Of a stretch of DNA of 64,000 nucleotides, positions 28,801 through 43,800 are shown one piece after another; the first letter of the stretch is position 1, and each line of letters opens with the position of its first letter. Below the pieces are notes generated by a model. That model saw nothing but the letters and a program-made list of their open reading frames with translations. It was not told the origin of the DNA and did not search any database. The stretch comes from Hyposmocoma kahamanoa (taxonomy: Eukaryota > Arthropoda > Insecta > Lepidoptera > Cosmopterigidae): positions 2,543,996 to 2,607,995 of the forward strand of contig NW_020653333.1 in NCBI RefSeq assembly GCF_003589595.1, written 5' to 3'. The translations under genes and the position numbers were made by a program.

Positions 28801-31800
28801 AAAAGTTTCTTTTAAATCTTTTGTCTGTGGGTTCATTTTAGTCAATTGTCTGCCTCGGTGGCCGAACGGTTACCATGCCGGACTGCCACGCAGAGGTCCC
28901 AGGTTCGATTCCCGGGCCGGGAGAAATATTTGTATGACCTACATTTATTTCTCTCGTGAGTTTGGGTGTAATTTGTGGTTGTCTATGTGTGTGTCCATGG
29001 CACCCGCGACACAGGGTTTCCCTAGTGCGGGACTATGTTGAGTGTGTGCGTAATTATTATTATTATTATTAATTGTGCAAGATATTTTGAGCACTGACTG
29101 TATGGTTAAAGTTTAGACCATATTCGACGCGTATTTTCGACACTTAGACGATTAGTTTGTCCGTTCAAATAACTTCGACGTCGTTTGAATACCATTATAG
29201 GTAAACAAGGAAAAACACCTGTGAGAATCTGCAAGTAAAGGTACCTCAAGGTTGACGATAAAGCATGAATTTTTAAATGGGATAGCCGGTATTCCCCGAC
29301 AATGGCACACTTACGTTCCGTCCCATTCAGTTTCAGAACCGGCAAACGATGCGCGAGCCGTATCGAGTAACGCTTTCTGCATTTGTGCTGGAAGCATCAT
29401 AGCACAGAAATTCAAACGCCTCAAGTTGTCACCGAGACTGAAATCAACCTGTTTGCGTAAATAATTACGCAATAAAGATCTTTCACTTCGGTTTAACTTT
29501 GAATTGAAAAAATGGGATACAAGTTGTTCTTGACGAATTTGGTGCTGAGCTTGCTCTGGAAGATAACGTCATAAGACCAAAGTAACTTAACCCCGAGTCA
29601 CAAAAATATCTGTAACATTGAGAGGTCAATTTATCAATTCAATTGTTTGTTATTGGTTGAGGAAATGAAATAATACTATACAAATAATACTTCTAGTCAT
29701 CTCTTCGTTAGAAATGTTAGGTTTGTTAGAATTACGAAACCGTTAATAAGGCAGTGGGCCTTTTTTCAATATCGCCTTGTAATAGTTACTAATGCAATGA
29801 TTTACACAGTTTATTTTATCAATTGTTCAGTAAACCAACTCTAACCTCGTGTGTAACTATAATATATACGTGTAAAATTTTGTCGTCACTTACACTGTAA
29901 AAAAGCTACGTTAAGGAAAAACCCAGAGACTTAACAACGAGACGAGGGAAAAAAGTTCTAAGTCACTTAAAAACATGTTATGAGTTAATGACACTTTTAA
30001 ACGGAGGAGGAGTTATTTTTAAACGGATTACATACTCTGCGTTACATACATTTATGTCACCATTAACTTTATTTGAGGTAGTATTTGTGCGTGTCTTATT
30101 CACCAATTTATAGATCTCAAAAATTATTTTTTTTTCCTGAAATTATCATCAAGTGACTTTGATCATTCTTTCCTTGGACTTTTAAATTTTGAGCTAATTA
30201 AATAGTCGTTGATATGTGGGGAGCAGGAGGAAGCTTGCATTGAAATACGCCATATTTACTCCCAGGGGTACAGCGTATTGTATTTTCTAAAACGTCTTAT
30301 AGAGCTCTGCGTAAACAGGTTGTGGAGGTGCTGCTGGTGCTGGGGGCGTCTGGTGGATTGTAATGGTGTGTAGCCTGGATAGCAGTAATAGCCTCCGCAG
30401 CCTCGCAGCCACCAACATCTTATTTAGTAAATTTAGCAATTCAAACGTTGAAAGTCCAGTTTATAGATATTTAATCGGTTTATTTAATCGGTTTTAACAA
30501 ATATGATCTTTAAAATGTAAACTGTATAAATATAGCTAGTAAACGATTCAAAAAGATAAATAATGGTATGTTCGCTACCGCCGCGGTCGCGCAGAGAGTC
30601 ACGATGAAAAAAAACAAAATCAGAATGCAAAGTAAAATGGAACAATTTTCAATTTAAATATGAGTAGAAGAAGAAAAAACGATACGATAGAAATAGAGAG
30701 AGCCGATACAAAAAGGTGGGATGACGGTATAAGGAGGCCACACCGTCACAAGGTAGCCTCCTGGTAGGTTGGTAGTGCAAATAGACAAAACTAGCGAGAG
30801 CAGAGAGACACGCTTTATCTTGCCTGCCAACGTCATGACATCATTGACGTCTGACAAGATTAGACAAGGTGATGAGAGCGCGTGGCGTCAGCTTGAGGAA
30901 TACATTTTTTGTTTTATGCTCGTGCTAAATTTGCAAAAGCACAATGAGTAGCAGAGCAACGACTTTATATATATGGTAAAAAGCGGGTAGGATGATACTG
31001 GGCTGTTGTATTTCTATCGCAAACTTTGTAATGCAAAATAATCAGTATACCGGTCATTTATACTCTTTGAGCAATGTAGATAGAATATGCATGATTACTG
31101 GGCACCAGCAAGGACGTTAGGATGTGGTGTGCTCGTTTCGACTATTAGCATTCGGCTATAGCAACTAGAAGTGAGTATACAAACTCGTTTAATAACTATT
31201 CCAGACGATATGGAGGATTATTTAAACTTTATTGTACAATGTACTGAAGTACAAATGGCGGACTTAATGCATTCTCTACCAGTCAACCACTGGACCAAAT
31301 AGAAAAAAAAAACCATAGGTTGGTTCTACATTTAAACAAGAAGAACAATATACTAGAAAGCTAATCGTTAATTTGTATGGCAGTAAATAACATAATACAA
31401 ACATAATTACATATATATTATAATAATAAATAATATATGTACCCAAAGCAACATTAGTCAGTCTTGATTTTGACATTTGTCAAATAGATGCTTGCGCAAC
31501 ATGTGCTTAAAAGATAATTTGATCTGAGCTTGTCTTATATGGAGCGGGAGTGCGTTCCAAAGACGGATTGCATGAAGGGTAAAAGAATTAGAAAAAAAAT
31601 ATAGAGCTTAAGGCTACGGGAAGATCGAAATTCGCATCCCGTCCGAGCGGTTTGAAATTGACATGAACATCTAAGATAATCAGGCGCAACAGGATTATGG
31701 TGTATGTAAATGTTATGTTACTTAGGTCTCAGAGTGACGAGCGCATTGACAGTACGCCTCAGATCTTTGCGATTTAAACCTCTTAGTGGCATAGCAGCTG

Positions 31801-34800
31801 TTACGGACAGGCGTGTAGCTTACCATCAGGCGCACGACTTGTTAGTGCCATCACTAAATTATAAAAAAAAATATAAAAAAATTGAGCTCCTTGTTAAAGG
31901 GTTCGTACAGGGAAGTAGGTACTACCTATTTCTGCTGCCAAGCAGTAATGTGAGCATTACTGTGTTCCGGTTTCGAAAGGTGAGGGTGCTGGTCAAATTA
32001 CAGGCCCATGGGACTTGTCACGACATATTTGCGATCTAAAGCTCTGAGTGGCACTGCAACCGTTATGGACAGGCGTGTCGCTTACCATCAGGCGCACGAC
32101 TTGTTCGTCCCGTCACTTGGTATCATAAAAAAATGTTTAATATTTAGGTAACAGTTTGAAAAAATTTACTCATAACTTATGCAGTATTTTTATCGTTAAA
32201 TCATGCACCTTTTATCTACGACCTTAAATAAATCGGATTTTTTTTTTCCACTTGAAACCTCCATAATTTATTACCGATATCACCCAACTATAGCTAATTC
32301 AGACTATTCCACTGTACACTATAAGACTAGCACTTCACAGTGAGGTCTTCAGGAAAAATATTCACACTAGAGAGGACGCTCAGGGAGATTGACATTACGG
32401 TCTATCTGCATAAGTAAAAAGTATTTTTGTATGATTTTTAATAAAGAAGGGACTGTATGTGATATATTTTGATAAGCACGTCGATATAGATTACACAGAT
32501 TGGCTTCCAGTTTATGTATATTTATAACAAAACAATTTTCACTTTCCTTTTGAGGTTGTTATTGCTACAGACATAGAGGAAATAAAAATGTGTACCGTGG
32601 ACTTGTTATCGATGGCATTTTAGCTTAGTGGCTTATGTCGAGAATACTTAATTAGGTGACCTGACACGCAAACCGGTGAATTATATACCAGCGAAAAGTT
32701 GTCACGTAATTATTTTAAGTAATATAAAAGTTGTTGTCTTATTATTATCAATGATCGGAAAAAGTTGTTCCAAATATATAGATATAGTTATACGGAGCTA
32801 GTTGTCAAAACCGCCAAACATTAATTAATTACTTTTTTGAATTCCGGATTTCCAAAAAAGGTTTTACTGCATATCGTAGGACAAACTACTGAACTAGGAA
32901 GTTGAATTTGTGTTCTAAAGATTTCTGTTCTAAATTCTTTGCAGCAAATTACGAGGTAATAATAATAATTAAGCAGAAACTAGTAGCGTCCCTTTAATAA
33001 ACATTCTATAGTTCCATACAACGTGCTCATAAAGTAGTTTCAAATAATTTGATATTATTTGTAACATGTAGAGACGAGAAATCTGACGGAAAACAAACCT
33101 TAATATTTGTAATCTGAGCATTTGACGTTTGATTTATGTCTTCAATTCTCTACACATATTTGTTACAAACGATACAAATAACTTTATAATAAGAACATAA
33201 ATAACTTTTAGCATTTTTACAAATGCGTTACATGTTTCAATTGCGTACTAAACAATTGTATGATTTTATTAATATAGATAGGGTCAGGGTTTATTGAACT
33301 TGTTTTCAACGCCAAATGTAGGACGAAAATTTGGGAGTTTTATAGTAACTAGAGAAAACAATATTTTTATTTAAACATTTTCAGGTAAATAAAGCATTAA
33401 CAAAGTCTTAACACGGGGTCTGTCTCCCGTTCTCTATCCGACGTCCATCCGAAGCAATTACTGTTCAATAAGTTAATCATCAAGACTCCTCTACTCCATC
33501 CGTCTTCGGATGTAGGCCTCCTCCATATCTCAACAATTTCGTCGCTCCCGTGCCACATGCATCCAGTTGCGGCCCGCAAAAATTTAATTGACCCAACAAA
33601 GTTGCGGACGACCTCTGCCGCGCTTGTTGGCCCATGGCCGTCACTCCATGATCTTCCTTGTCCGCTGATCTGGATCCATCCTAGCTATGTCCTGCCCATT
33701 TCCATTTAATCGTATCGACTTTGGTTATCCGTCGAATACGCTCATTCGATATCTGATCGCGCAATGTTATTCCAAACATTGCTCTTTCTATTTCCATTGT
33801 AAATTCTCTGCGGACTTCTTCGTCAGAGTTGTTGTTTCTATACCATAGGTGAATACTGGAATAAATAAGTTATACTAAATTAAAAGACGTATGATGCGAA
33901 TAAAGCTTCATACTTGATACTGTAACCCAATTGTAATTTAATACTGGATATGAATAGTTGCCAGGTCCGGTGTGTCAAAAAGCGACACAAGTCTAAAAAC
34001 CTGAGTACTGTGGTGACACAACGGTTTGCACTGAATGACTGCCGTTTCTCTGGTAGTATATAATACAGAGAATTCCGTAGTTTGAGACCAGGTAATTGGT
34101 TGTCTGGCACACTATAAGCAACAGGACGTGGTTTTGAAGTCGTCTTAAATAAAAATAAATATTTTTAACTTACTGAATATGTCTTAGTTTAGGTGTAAAG
34201 ATTTATTTAAACAATCCGGAGTATATTTTTTGTATGTACAGTGAAAAGACAATTATACATAACGTATATCAGAATATACTCTTCTGGTTGGTAATGAAAT
34301 AATCTAAAATTAAAAAGTGGGACATTTGAATTTATGGACAGGCGAGTTTTAGGAAAAAAGCTGCATATGCGACGTGAACTGAACCACACATTTATCGTTA
34401 AGTAGGTCGTCGGCCAGAACATTGAGGCCAACTTATTTGGGGATTTCCACAACTTTCTTTCCCCGAGTGTCAAATAATTGTACATGTACCACCACCATCG
34501 AGTATATAATCAGAAATAGAGACAAAATGTCATTTAATTTTTTTGAAAATTGTTCTGCCAAATCATTATGGCGACAACTGCGCTCCGATTAGCCAACCCG
34601 AATTCGAAACAATTGACGAGTGTCGTCGTTAAGCTTTGCTATAATGGACGAAAAAAGAAAAAATATCATATTTATTATTTAATTACCGATGAAATGTGAT
34701 TCCGTTTGTTTTGTAATTAGATGTTTTGCTGATTTTCCCACACCACCGAAAGGGACAGCTTCCCATTGTTAGAGATATTGTCTTTATTACAATAAATACA

Positions 34801-37800
34801 GGTTATTTTTTGCATACACGGAGACGTACACACAGGTAAGTTGTTGGCACTGTGCTATTTCAGCTTTCTAATTTGCGATTTCGACGCAAACGAGAGTTGA
34901 TATTTAAAAGTGATATAAGAGTGCTCATTTGCCTGATGATTTCATCAGGCAAATGGGCGCGGGATGGATGGCCCTTATTTCATCTCTAGTTCTGGTTATA
35001 TACTCGATAACCACCACATGACTTTACAGTGTTGAAGCCGCTAGAGACGTAATTTATTAATATGACACGACACTACTATGTATACAGTGTTTCTAGCGGT
35101 GATAGGACACGTAAGTACTGTACATTTATAGTAGTGGTACTGGGAATCTTTTTACCCGATCTCAAAAGTCTGTATTTTTTTATGTATGTTACGCGATAAC
35201 ATTTGGCGTCCGATTTTTATGATTATTTTTTTGAGGGTACCTCATTAGTGATCCCATTTCAATTCGAAAAAAATATTCCACCTCTAAGGATGGTAAACTA
35301 GGGGATGATTCTGGTTTCTTGCCAAATAGATGTAATTCCACGAATTTTTGAGGTCGGTTTTTTTACTACTCTTCACTGAGATTATCTGAGAGTATTATTC
35401 GAACGTACGAATATGGGCTTTTGTTTTCTTTTTATGTTATTAAAAACAGACGAAATAAAAGAAAGAAGAAAAATTTTACCGTCTTCTAAGAAACTAATCT
35501 TAATAATCGATCGGGAGACATTCTTCCTTACTTTCTCAAACTCTTATCTTAAAGCGCAAAGTTCCTGAAATGCAAAAAATGAATTGTATAAACAAATTTC
35601 GCAGGCTGATTTCCCATCACATTTCCTTCATATTCACACACTGATTTTTACCTATTGTTAAAGTGATTCATCCAAATTGGAAGCCGTGGTAGCCTAATAG
35701 TTTGACCTACTGCCTCTCAAGCAGAGAGTCGTGTGTTGGAATCCAGATTCGCACCTCCGAGTTTCTCGGAATTTATCTGCAAAATTTAATTTGAAATTTA
35801 CCATGAGCTTTTCGGTGAAGGAAAACACCGCGGTAAAACCTGCACGTAGAAGAAGGTTCACAGCCCTCGGAAAACGTGTAAAGTTTCAAATCCGCATTGG
35901 GCCAGCGTGGCGGACTACGGCCTAAACCCTCGTCTGAAAGGCAGCAGTGGGACGTATAAAAAGAGTTGATGATGGTCCAAATTAAATAGAAAGTTTTGCC
36001 ATCTCCTGAATGGAGAATCACTCTTTATAAGGTACGAGTTTGAGAAAGCAAGGTATCGATATGATGTTAAGTCTATTTTGCCTGTCCCTATCTTTCAATT
36101 TGATTATTTCTGTGGCCCAACGGTTAATACTATGGGCGGTGGGTTCAATTTAGCAAACGAACTTTTCTAATATGTTCCAACTGCGCCCAACTGAGACTAT
36201 GTACTAATTAGTATGATTATCTGGAAAAAATTGTAAAAGAAAACGAATCGTGAACACAGCAGTCTTGGTTTGCAGTTAACATACTCAGGCTGGTTTGACA
36301 CATAAAATTCTACGAATTTATACAGCGTTGTTCCATGTGTTTATATTATAAATGAAAAAGTTACGATGATAGATGTATGTTTAGAAGTTTGATAACTCAA
36401 ACCAACTAAAATGTCTAAACGGATTTTGATGGAATTCCTTGGATTTATAGATTATAACATGGAAATACCTTCGACTCTTTAGAGCGCAAAAGAAGCAGAA
36501 GTTTTTTTTTATGATAAGCGATTTTTGTGGTAAGGGAAACGCCTAAGTAGCTATAACAATTGCAAAGATCTGAGGGGCACTGCTACTGTGCTTCATTTGT
36601 GTGTAATTTCACCAGCATCCTTACCCTTCAAAACCGGAACGCAGTAATGCTCACTTTACTGCTTAGCGGCAGAAATAAGGACGTTGTACTTGCCTGGACG
36701 AACTCATTCATATGGATGAGCTCTACTGCTATCAACAGATACTAAACCACAATGGTCACAACAAATATGTCAATCATCTTTCTCTTTCGATACCTCCAAT
36801 GTACACTACGCCAACTTAATTTATGTTTTTATTTTGGTTTTTGTTCCTTTTTTCATAAATTTCGTTATTTTCTTTTCTTTTTGTGGAATTTTGTCTTTTG
36901 TTTCTTTATTTTTATTACAATTCGGAGAGCATATGTAATATTAGTAACTGAATATATCTGTTTACAAATAACTGAAACTGACCAAAAAATAAAGTTGGGC
37001 GTAGTGTTTCATTGGAGGTATCGCTTTTATGTATGCCTATGTTAAGCTGTACTCGTAAATTAAGCAGGTAATTACAACCGCGTGAGGATTTTTTTTAGAT
37101 CAGTATAAAGTATAAAGTTCAGTATAAAGTTCTTTGGCAAATACAAACGGCACGACAAAATACTATATATATTGGAAATGAAACTATTTTTCCGGATTTA
37201 AATAGCAAACAAACCAAAGTTTCGGGCCCTTTACAGGTCCCAAGGTCACGGTTGACTGAGGTGGTACAGTCATCAACCATTTATGTCTAATATTAATGCA
37301 AACCATCCCATTTTTCACTATAGTTACAAAACTTATTAATTCAATATCTACCTTATTTTTAATTTTACAAAGAAACATTCCAATTTACGCTACATTATGG
37401 TAATTATTTTATCTTAACAATATGAATTTTTATATGAAAACATATTAGTTAGTACTGCAGTCTTATGTCTGTTTGGGACTTTTCATCGGAGGAAATACTG
37501 GATCCGAAACTGGTGGTACGGAGAAGCCATCTTCCCTGTTGAAATTACGATGCTTTTCAATTTCAATGGCCTTTCGGAGTAACAATCGCGAAAACCTAAG
37601 TATTATATATTTTTAACATGACTACGACACTTCCTAATTTTAGTGCTTCAGACCCTGGTGGTGTTCTCTTCAACTTCAGTTTGCAAATCAAAAGAGCGGT
37701 TGACCGTGTGTTTTATACACGAACCATTTCCTGCAAACAAATTGTAATTATTGCATGTTAGTAATTAGGCAATAATAAGGCCTTCAAAGGTTTGTATGTA

Positions 37801-40800
37801 TGACTCGTGTTTGGCCGGACAAAGAAAAACTGTAGAAAAAAATATAAAAAGACTTATTCATGGCTTCAATAAACACTTGTAAATTTAGAAAACAATAAAA
37901 CAGCATTAAAACGAAATGTAAACAGTTAAAAATTAGTAATTAATGCGAACACAATGAGTTGCAACCACGAAAAGACTGCGACTCAGCATAATACCACTCT
38001 CAAAACTGACGCTGGTTTTCCGCCGCATCCTCACACTTTCCGGCGTCGACAGGATCCCAAAAAACGAAGAAATGGTCAATAAATAAATAATTAAAAATTG
38101 AGCACAAAGCGGGTGCGGGTCGGGCGCTTGTCGGCAATTATACTCGCCGCGCTCCCGATCCGCACCCGCTTTCAACGGGTTTCACGCTTTAGGAACGGTG
38201 ATATACTATATTATGGTTACACATTATGGTCTGCAATACCTAAAGTATTGAAGGTACATACAGTGAGTGATACTACATAATTCCATTAAATTATATATTA
38301 AACATGAACGGGTGTCAGTACAATGGGTAAGCAGGCAAGTGTAGACTATAGCCTACAGCTAGGTACCTAATTTTGCGCCTCGAACTCTGTACTATGAAAA
38401 GCTTTCGCCATTAGAGCTGTTTTTGCGTTTCTAACAAAATTGCTTTAAGGTAGGGTTTCTTCACCTGTGGTCCATGGGGGTCTAAGGGGCCCGTGTAGTG
38501 AACGCTGGGGTTCCATGGCGAGCCTACCTAACATAACAAATTCATTTGCATACAAATTGGTATAGAATATGTTGTGTTTAAATAGGTAACTAAAATAGGT
38601 ACTGTTTGCGTGACCTTTTTGAATTTTCGCACCCGAGAGAGGAGCGAGCGTGACGCGCGTCAATGCAATCCGCGAGCCTTTCTTCTTCTAGAGTGGTTTC
38701 GTTGAACATAGGAATGATAAACGATGTGATTCCCTTCATAAAACCAAAAACCAATGTCATAAGATGTTTCCATTGAATTCCATAGCATTGTGACTGTGTG
38801 ACTCCTTACATCGTCATCCCACCTTTTTATATCGCTTTTCTCCATTCGTATCGTATCGTTTTTTTATCTTCTACTAATATTTAAATTCAAAATTTTGAAT
38901 TGTTCCGTTGTATCTCGCATTCTGATTTTGTTTCTTTCCATCGTCACTCCCTGCCCGATCGCGGTAGCGGACACATCTCGTTAATTTTTTTGAACCATTT
39001 TACAAGTTACCAAAAATCTCTTGTGCTATAAACATTTATAAGACCACAAAAAAAAACTAAAATATTTTTTATATTTCCATTATCCACCACCGTAGATCTG
39101 GGTCAGTAATCCTGTATTATATTAGTTTTAATGCAAAACGACAGTATCCAAAAAAATGACGATATCCTTCACGGACTTTCTAGTAAAATGTTCCACGACT
39201 CAGCGATCTCTGTCACTACCAAAAACATGTCAGTATCGCGCTGTCTCCTATGCCCCGTTCCCCTTACACCACATAACGTCTTGTAGCAAATTCTAGGCAA
39301 ACACACAACGGACACGGGGGTTTTTTGCATTATAAAGTTCGTACTCTCAAATCCAAGATGACGTTAAAAATTAAAAAATAATAGTTTTTTGTATAGGGAC
39401 GTTATCTTTTTCAATGTGCAAAATTTTAGCAAAAACGAATACTCATGTAAACCCCTCGAATACGCTACGGATGTACTTAGCTTCTCACTTCGTATCAAAG
39501 TGTACATGCGATACACGAACAATCTTGCATGGATAGGTTTGTACGAAAAAGAGTGTACATATAATGTATTTTAAACATACTGTTTGTTAGTATAATTTTA
39601 TGGTGAATCTTATGATCTGGTCGATTTTTTCAACATTTGTGCGTTGCAATCGTCTCCACTCTGTCTACCACTGCACGGAACCAGTAGAAATAAATCTTTT
39701 CTTAATTACGCTCTCTCTAATTTTATGATCTCCTGTGTTATGTCTCCTATTTTAATAAACTTGAATATTTTCTGTGTAGAGGATATCTATGTTCAGACAG
39801 TTGACATTAAATATCAACTGCCTTGATGCAATAGGCCGAGACATTGCATCGTGGAACAATCTGACCCTATTCCTATATGACAACTTTTTCGCTTAGACTT
39901 AAACATCGAGTATATAACCAGAAATAGAGACGAAATAAGGGCCATATATTCCTGGTAACACATTAGCGATACAGCTCTTATAAATATCAACTCTCGTTTG
40001 CACTGAAATATAGACAGGCCAACTACTGACCTGTGTGTACGTCTCCGTATATTCCAAAAAATATTCTGTGTTTATTGTAATAAACATAATATTTTTAACA
40101 ATGCCGTGCTGTTCTGTTCAGTGGTGTGGGAAAAACAGCAAAACATCTTATTACAAAACAAAATGTATCACATTTCATCGGTAATTAAATACTAAATATG
40201 TAATTTTGCAATTTTCGTCCATTATAGCAAAGCTCAAGTTAACTGGTCGTTTTGAAGTGAAGTGACGACACCCCTTGACAACACCTGTCAATTGTTTCGA
40301 ACTCGGGCTAGCCAATCGGAGCGCAGTTGTCACAGTAATGATATAACATAATAGTCTTCAAACAAATTAAATGATATTTCGTCTCTATTTCTGGTTATAT
40401 ACTCGATGTTTAAAGTCTCGTCGATGACTTTAAATAAGGAATTGAATAAATACAAATAAATATTCTGAAAAGTAACATAAATATTTTGTGCAACAGGATA
40501 ATTTGAAAAGATTTTATTGTCTCGAAACAACTCAGATAAACATTACGGAAAGTTACTTTGAACCTAATTTTTAGATATTTCACCTAACCGTAGAGATACA
40601 AATGATTATATCCGGTGATGGCGAGGATGATTCCTCTTTTTTTAGCAAAACCATTACGGGGTGACGTCACGACCCGCTGTTATCGTTTCATTGTAACTTC
40701 TGATTTCTGCATAACTATAACCACTTTATTTTACACATTTGGACATAATTATTAAATGACGGGACGAAACAGTCGTGCGCCTGATGGTAAGCGACACTCC

Positions 40801-43800
40801 TGTCCATGACAGTTGCAGTACCACTCAGAGCTTTGAATCACAAAGATCTGAGGGGTACTGCCACTGCGCCCGACACCCTGAGACATAAGTTGACTAGTCA
40901 TAAGTTACCCATCGAAACCGGAACGCAGTAATGCTCAACCTATTGCTTGGCGGCAAAAGTAGGTAAGGTAGCAGTACTTCCCTGCACAAACTCTTTCATA
41001 GGGATCCCTACTGTTACTAAAATTATAAATCTCAAAAGTCTGAGGGGCACTGCCACTGCGTCAGTCACCCTGATACACAAGTTGATAAGTCTCATGTGTC
41101 TGTATAGTAGAAATAGATATGGATGGGGCAGTACTGCATGGTGCAATATTTCACTGCCCTGTTCTGTTGCCAGAGGGGATCTTTGAAGCTCAATAGTCAA
41201 TCATTTTATTGCTCTCCAAAATAGGTTGTATCTAATTGTACATTTTGTTCTTTCACAGCACGCGGCAAAGCACCAAGGAAATTTCATACAAGGCTTCATA
41301 GCGGCATTGTCAGTCGTCGTAGTGTCGGAACTTGGGGACAAGACCTTCTTCATTGCAGCAATTATGGCCATGAAACATGCTCGCCTGGTCGTCTTTGCCG
41401 GTGCCATATCTGCCCTAGTCTTCATGACTGTAATAGCCGCAGCATTCGGCTGGGTGGCTACTGTGATACCAAGGATATATATACATTATTTAAGTGTGGC
41501 ATTGTTCGTCATATTTGGTCTTAAAATGTTGAGAGAGGGAATCAAAATGAATCGTAATGGTGGGCAGGAAGAGCTAGAAGAAGTTCAAATGGAGTTGAAG
41601 AGAAGAGAAGATCAGGTCAGTTTTTTATGATGTATTAAAATTTGTTAGGAACTTTAAGATCAGCTGAATCGGTTTATTCTAATTAGTTCCATTAATAATT
41701 CCTTTTGGTTAACTACGGAGACTTTTTTCCGTTTAGTTCCTACTCGGACTAGTTTGGTAGTAGTATAAAGAAAATATTTCAGTAATACTTTTTCATGAAT
41801 AGATGCTGATAAGCAATAACGTGTCAACCAACATGACCGTAGTTTTGTGAAAATGACATCTAAAGATTATTTTCGTTATTTTTGATAGTTTGTTCAAAAA
41901 TTTACTTATAAAATGAACACTTTCATAGTTGTCCTCTCAGGAATGATTTATTGTTGCGATATATTACTATAAATCCTCAACAACAACAAGCACAACACCA
42001 AAAAAATATTTAGATTTTCACATCGAGTATACAGGCAGAGACGAAATGTCATTTAATTTGTTTGAAAACTATTCTGCCATATCATTACGGTGACAAGTGC
42101 GCTCCGATTGGCTAGCCCGAGTTCGAAACAATTGACGGGTGTTGTCAATTGTTTCACTTCAAATCGACCTGTTCAACTTGAGCTTTGCTATAATGAACGA
42201 AAATGGAAAAATTACATATTTAATATTTGATTACCGATGAAATGTGATTGCGTTTTTTTTGTAATTAGACGTTTTGCTGTTTTTATATTTATTATTTTAT
42301 TTATTATATAGTATATTTATAGTTAGAGATATTATTTTTATTTCAATAAATATGGAATATTTTCACAGGTCAGTTATTGTACTATTTCAACTTTCTAATT
42401 TGTGATTTCAGTGCATTGGAGATTTGATATTTAAAAGTGATATAAGGTCCATTTACCTGATGAGTCGCCAGGAATGCAAGGCCCTTATTTCGTCTCTAGT
42501 TCTGGTTATATACTCCATGCGTTTTCGCATAACTATGGTCATATTGGTTGACACCTTATTGCTTAACAGCATCCAGTTCAGAGAACTACTGAAAATAAAT
42601 CGGTATATTAAAATATTTTCGGGGGAAAGGGAGTTGGATTAAAATTAGATAACTTGATTACTAAATAGAGACGTTTGTAATAACTACTGATTTTTTAATT
42701 ATTAGCTGGCTAATTCAATTTCGTAATTTTTAGGTTGTCTAGATATATCATTGCAAAGTATGCCGTGAACATTGTCCCCTTCCCCTGTTTTTTAGTCAAT
42801 AATAAAATTTAAGTTTTTAACAAATCGGTGTTGCAAATCTGTGCCGTTCGCTTTATCTTCGAAGGGGATTATCATTATTTTATTTAAATTTGATTTTTAT
42901 CTATTATCTATTATATAGATTGCGTGACATTATTATATCGATATAACTAGATTTAAAAAATGAGTGTTCAATTTAATGAGACTGATTTTTTAAAATACAG
43001 GATTACAAAATAATCAATATGAGGGAACTTTTCACATGGAGGCACGTAAATTATTATCATTGGCGAACATCGGAATAGGCGAAGTATATTTTTAATTCAA
43101 GTAATACACATAGAGTGCATAATACCTTTATCTGAAATCTCGGAATTGTTATATATTGTGGATGTGTGCGTTAGTGTATGTCGATGAAAAGTTTTGTAAT
43201 TGATTGATAAAATATACATAAAAACTGGTTTCTTAGACGTTTGGATGACGTCACCAATTTCTGCAAAACTTGAAATCCGTTGTTGCTTCAAGTTAGGTTT
43301 ATTCCAAAGTGCCCGGTTACAATACGTGTCAGATAGGTCCAGGTAGTCGTTTTGTACCGACGTTCGTATCAATCACAATTGGATAGTTACCATTCATGGG
43401 AGAATCATAACACCGCGTTGCGGAATTTAGGTAAAATAGGTCAATGCCATCTAGCTGATTTTTAGGGAACTACATGAATATGAAAAACTTTATATCAAAT
43501 TTGACCAACTTCTGCTGTCCCGATTTTTTTCGTCCCATACAATTAAATAATCTTTACATAAAACCGAGTCGTTTAACAATAAAGCAAATTTAATCAGTTT
43601 TATTTATTTTTATAGACAACTCACTTGACCAAATAATTGACTATGTCGTTATATTTTAATTTCAATTCAAGACAGTTTTATTACTTTATTTAGAGCAGTT
43701 TTGTTATCTGTAAGCTTATTATACTACGGCCTCTCTATGAATGTCATATAAAGAGTACGGGAGCGTTTAATGTCAAAATTTTGGATATTTCTGGTTATTT

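Larger units (their letters stand above)
22478..41258 (+). other. TMEM165: Intron 2 of TMEM165 (18.8 kb)
   Basis: From the GTCTGT donor to the clean TTTCACAG acceptor. Repeat content is given in separate entries. The stretch 22478-23490 is AT-rich with nothing recognised; a 123-codon frame at 22714-23085 shows no family or splice support. Confidence 0.8.

Noticed and set aside
28850..28930. Functional tRNA gene
   Set aside because: A and B boxes are present, but the acceptor stem does not pair and three copies share the same SINE body and tail.
31710..32039. 109-codon frame
   Set aside because: Lies entirely in two family A repeats.
41201..41425. Minus-strand frame over TMEM165 exon 3
   Set aside because: Shadow of the conserved + strand coding exon.
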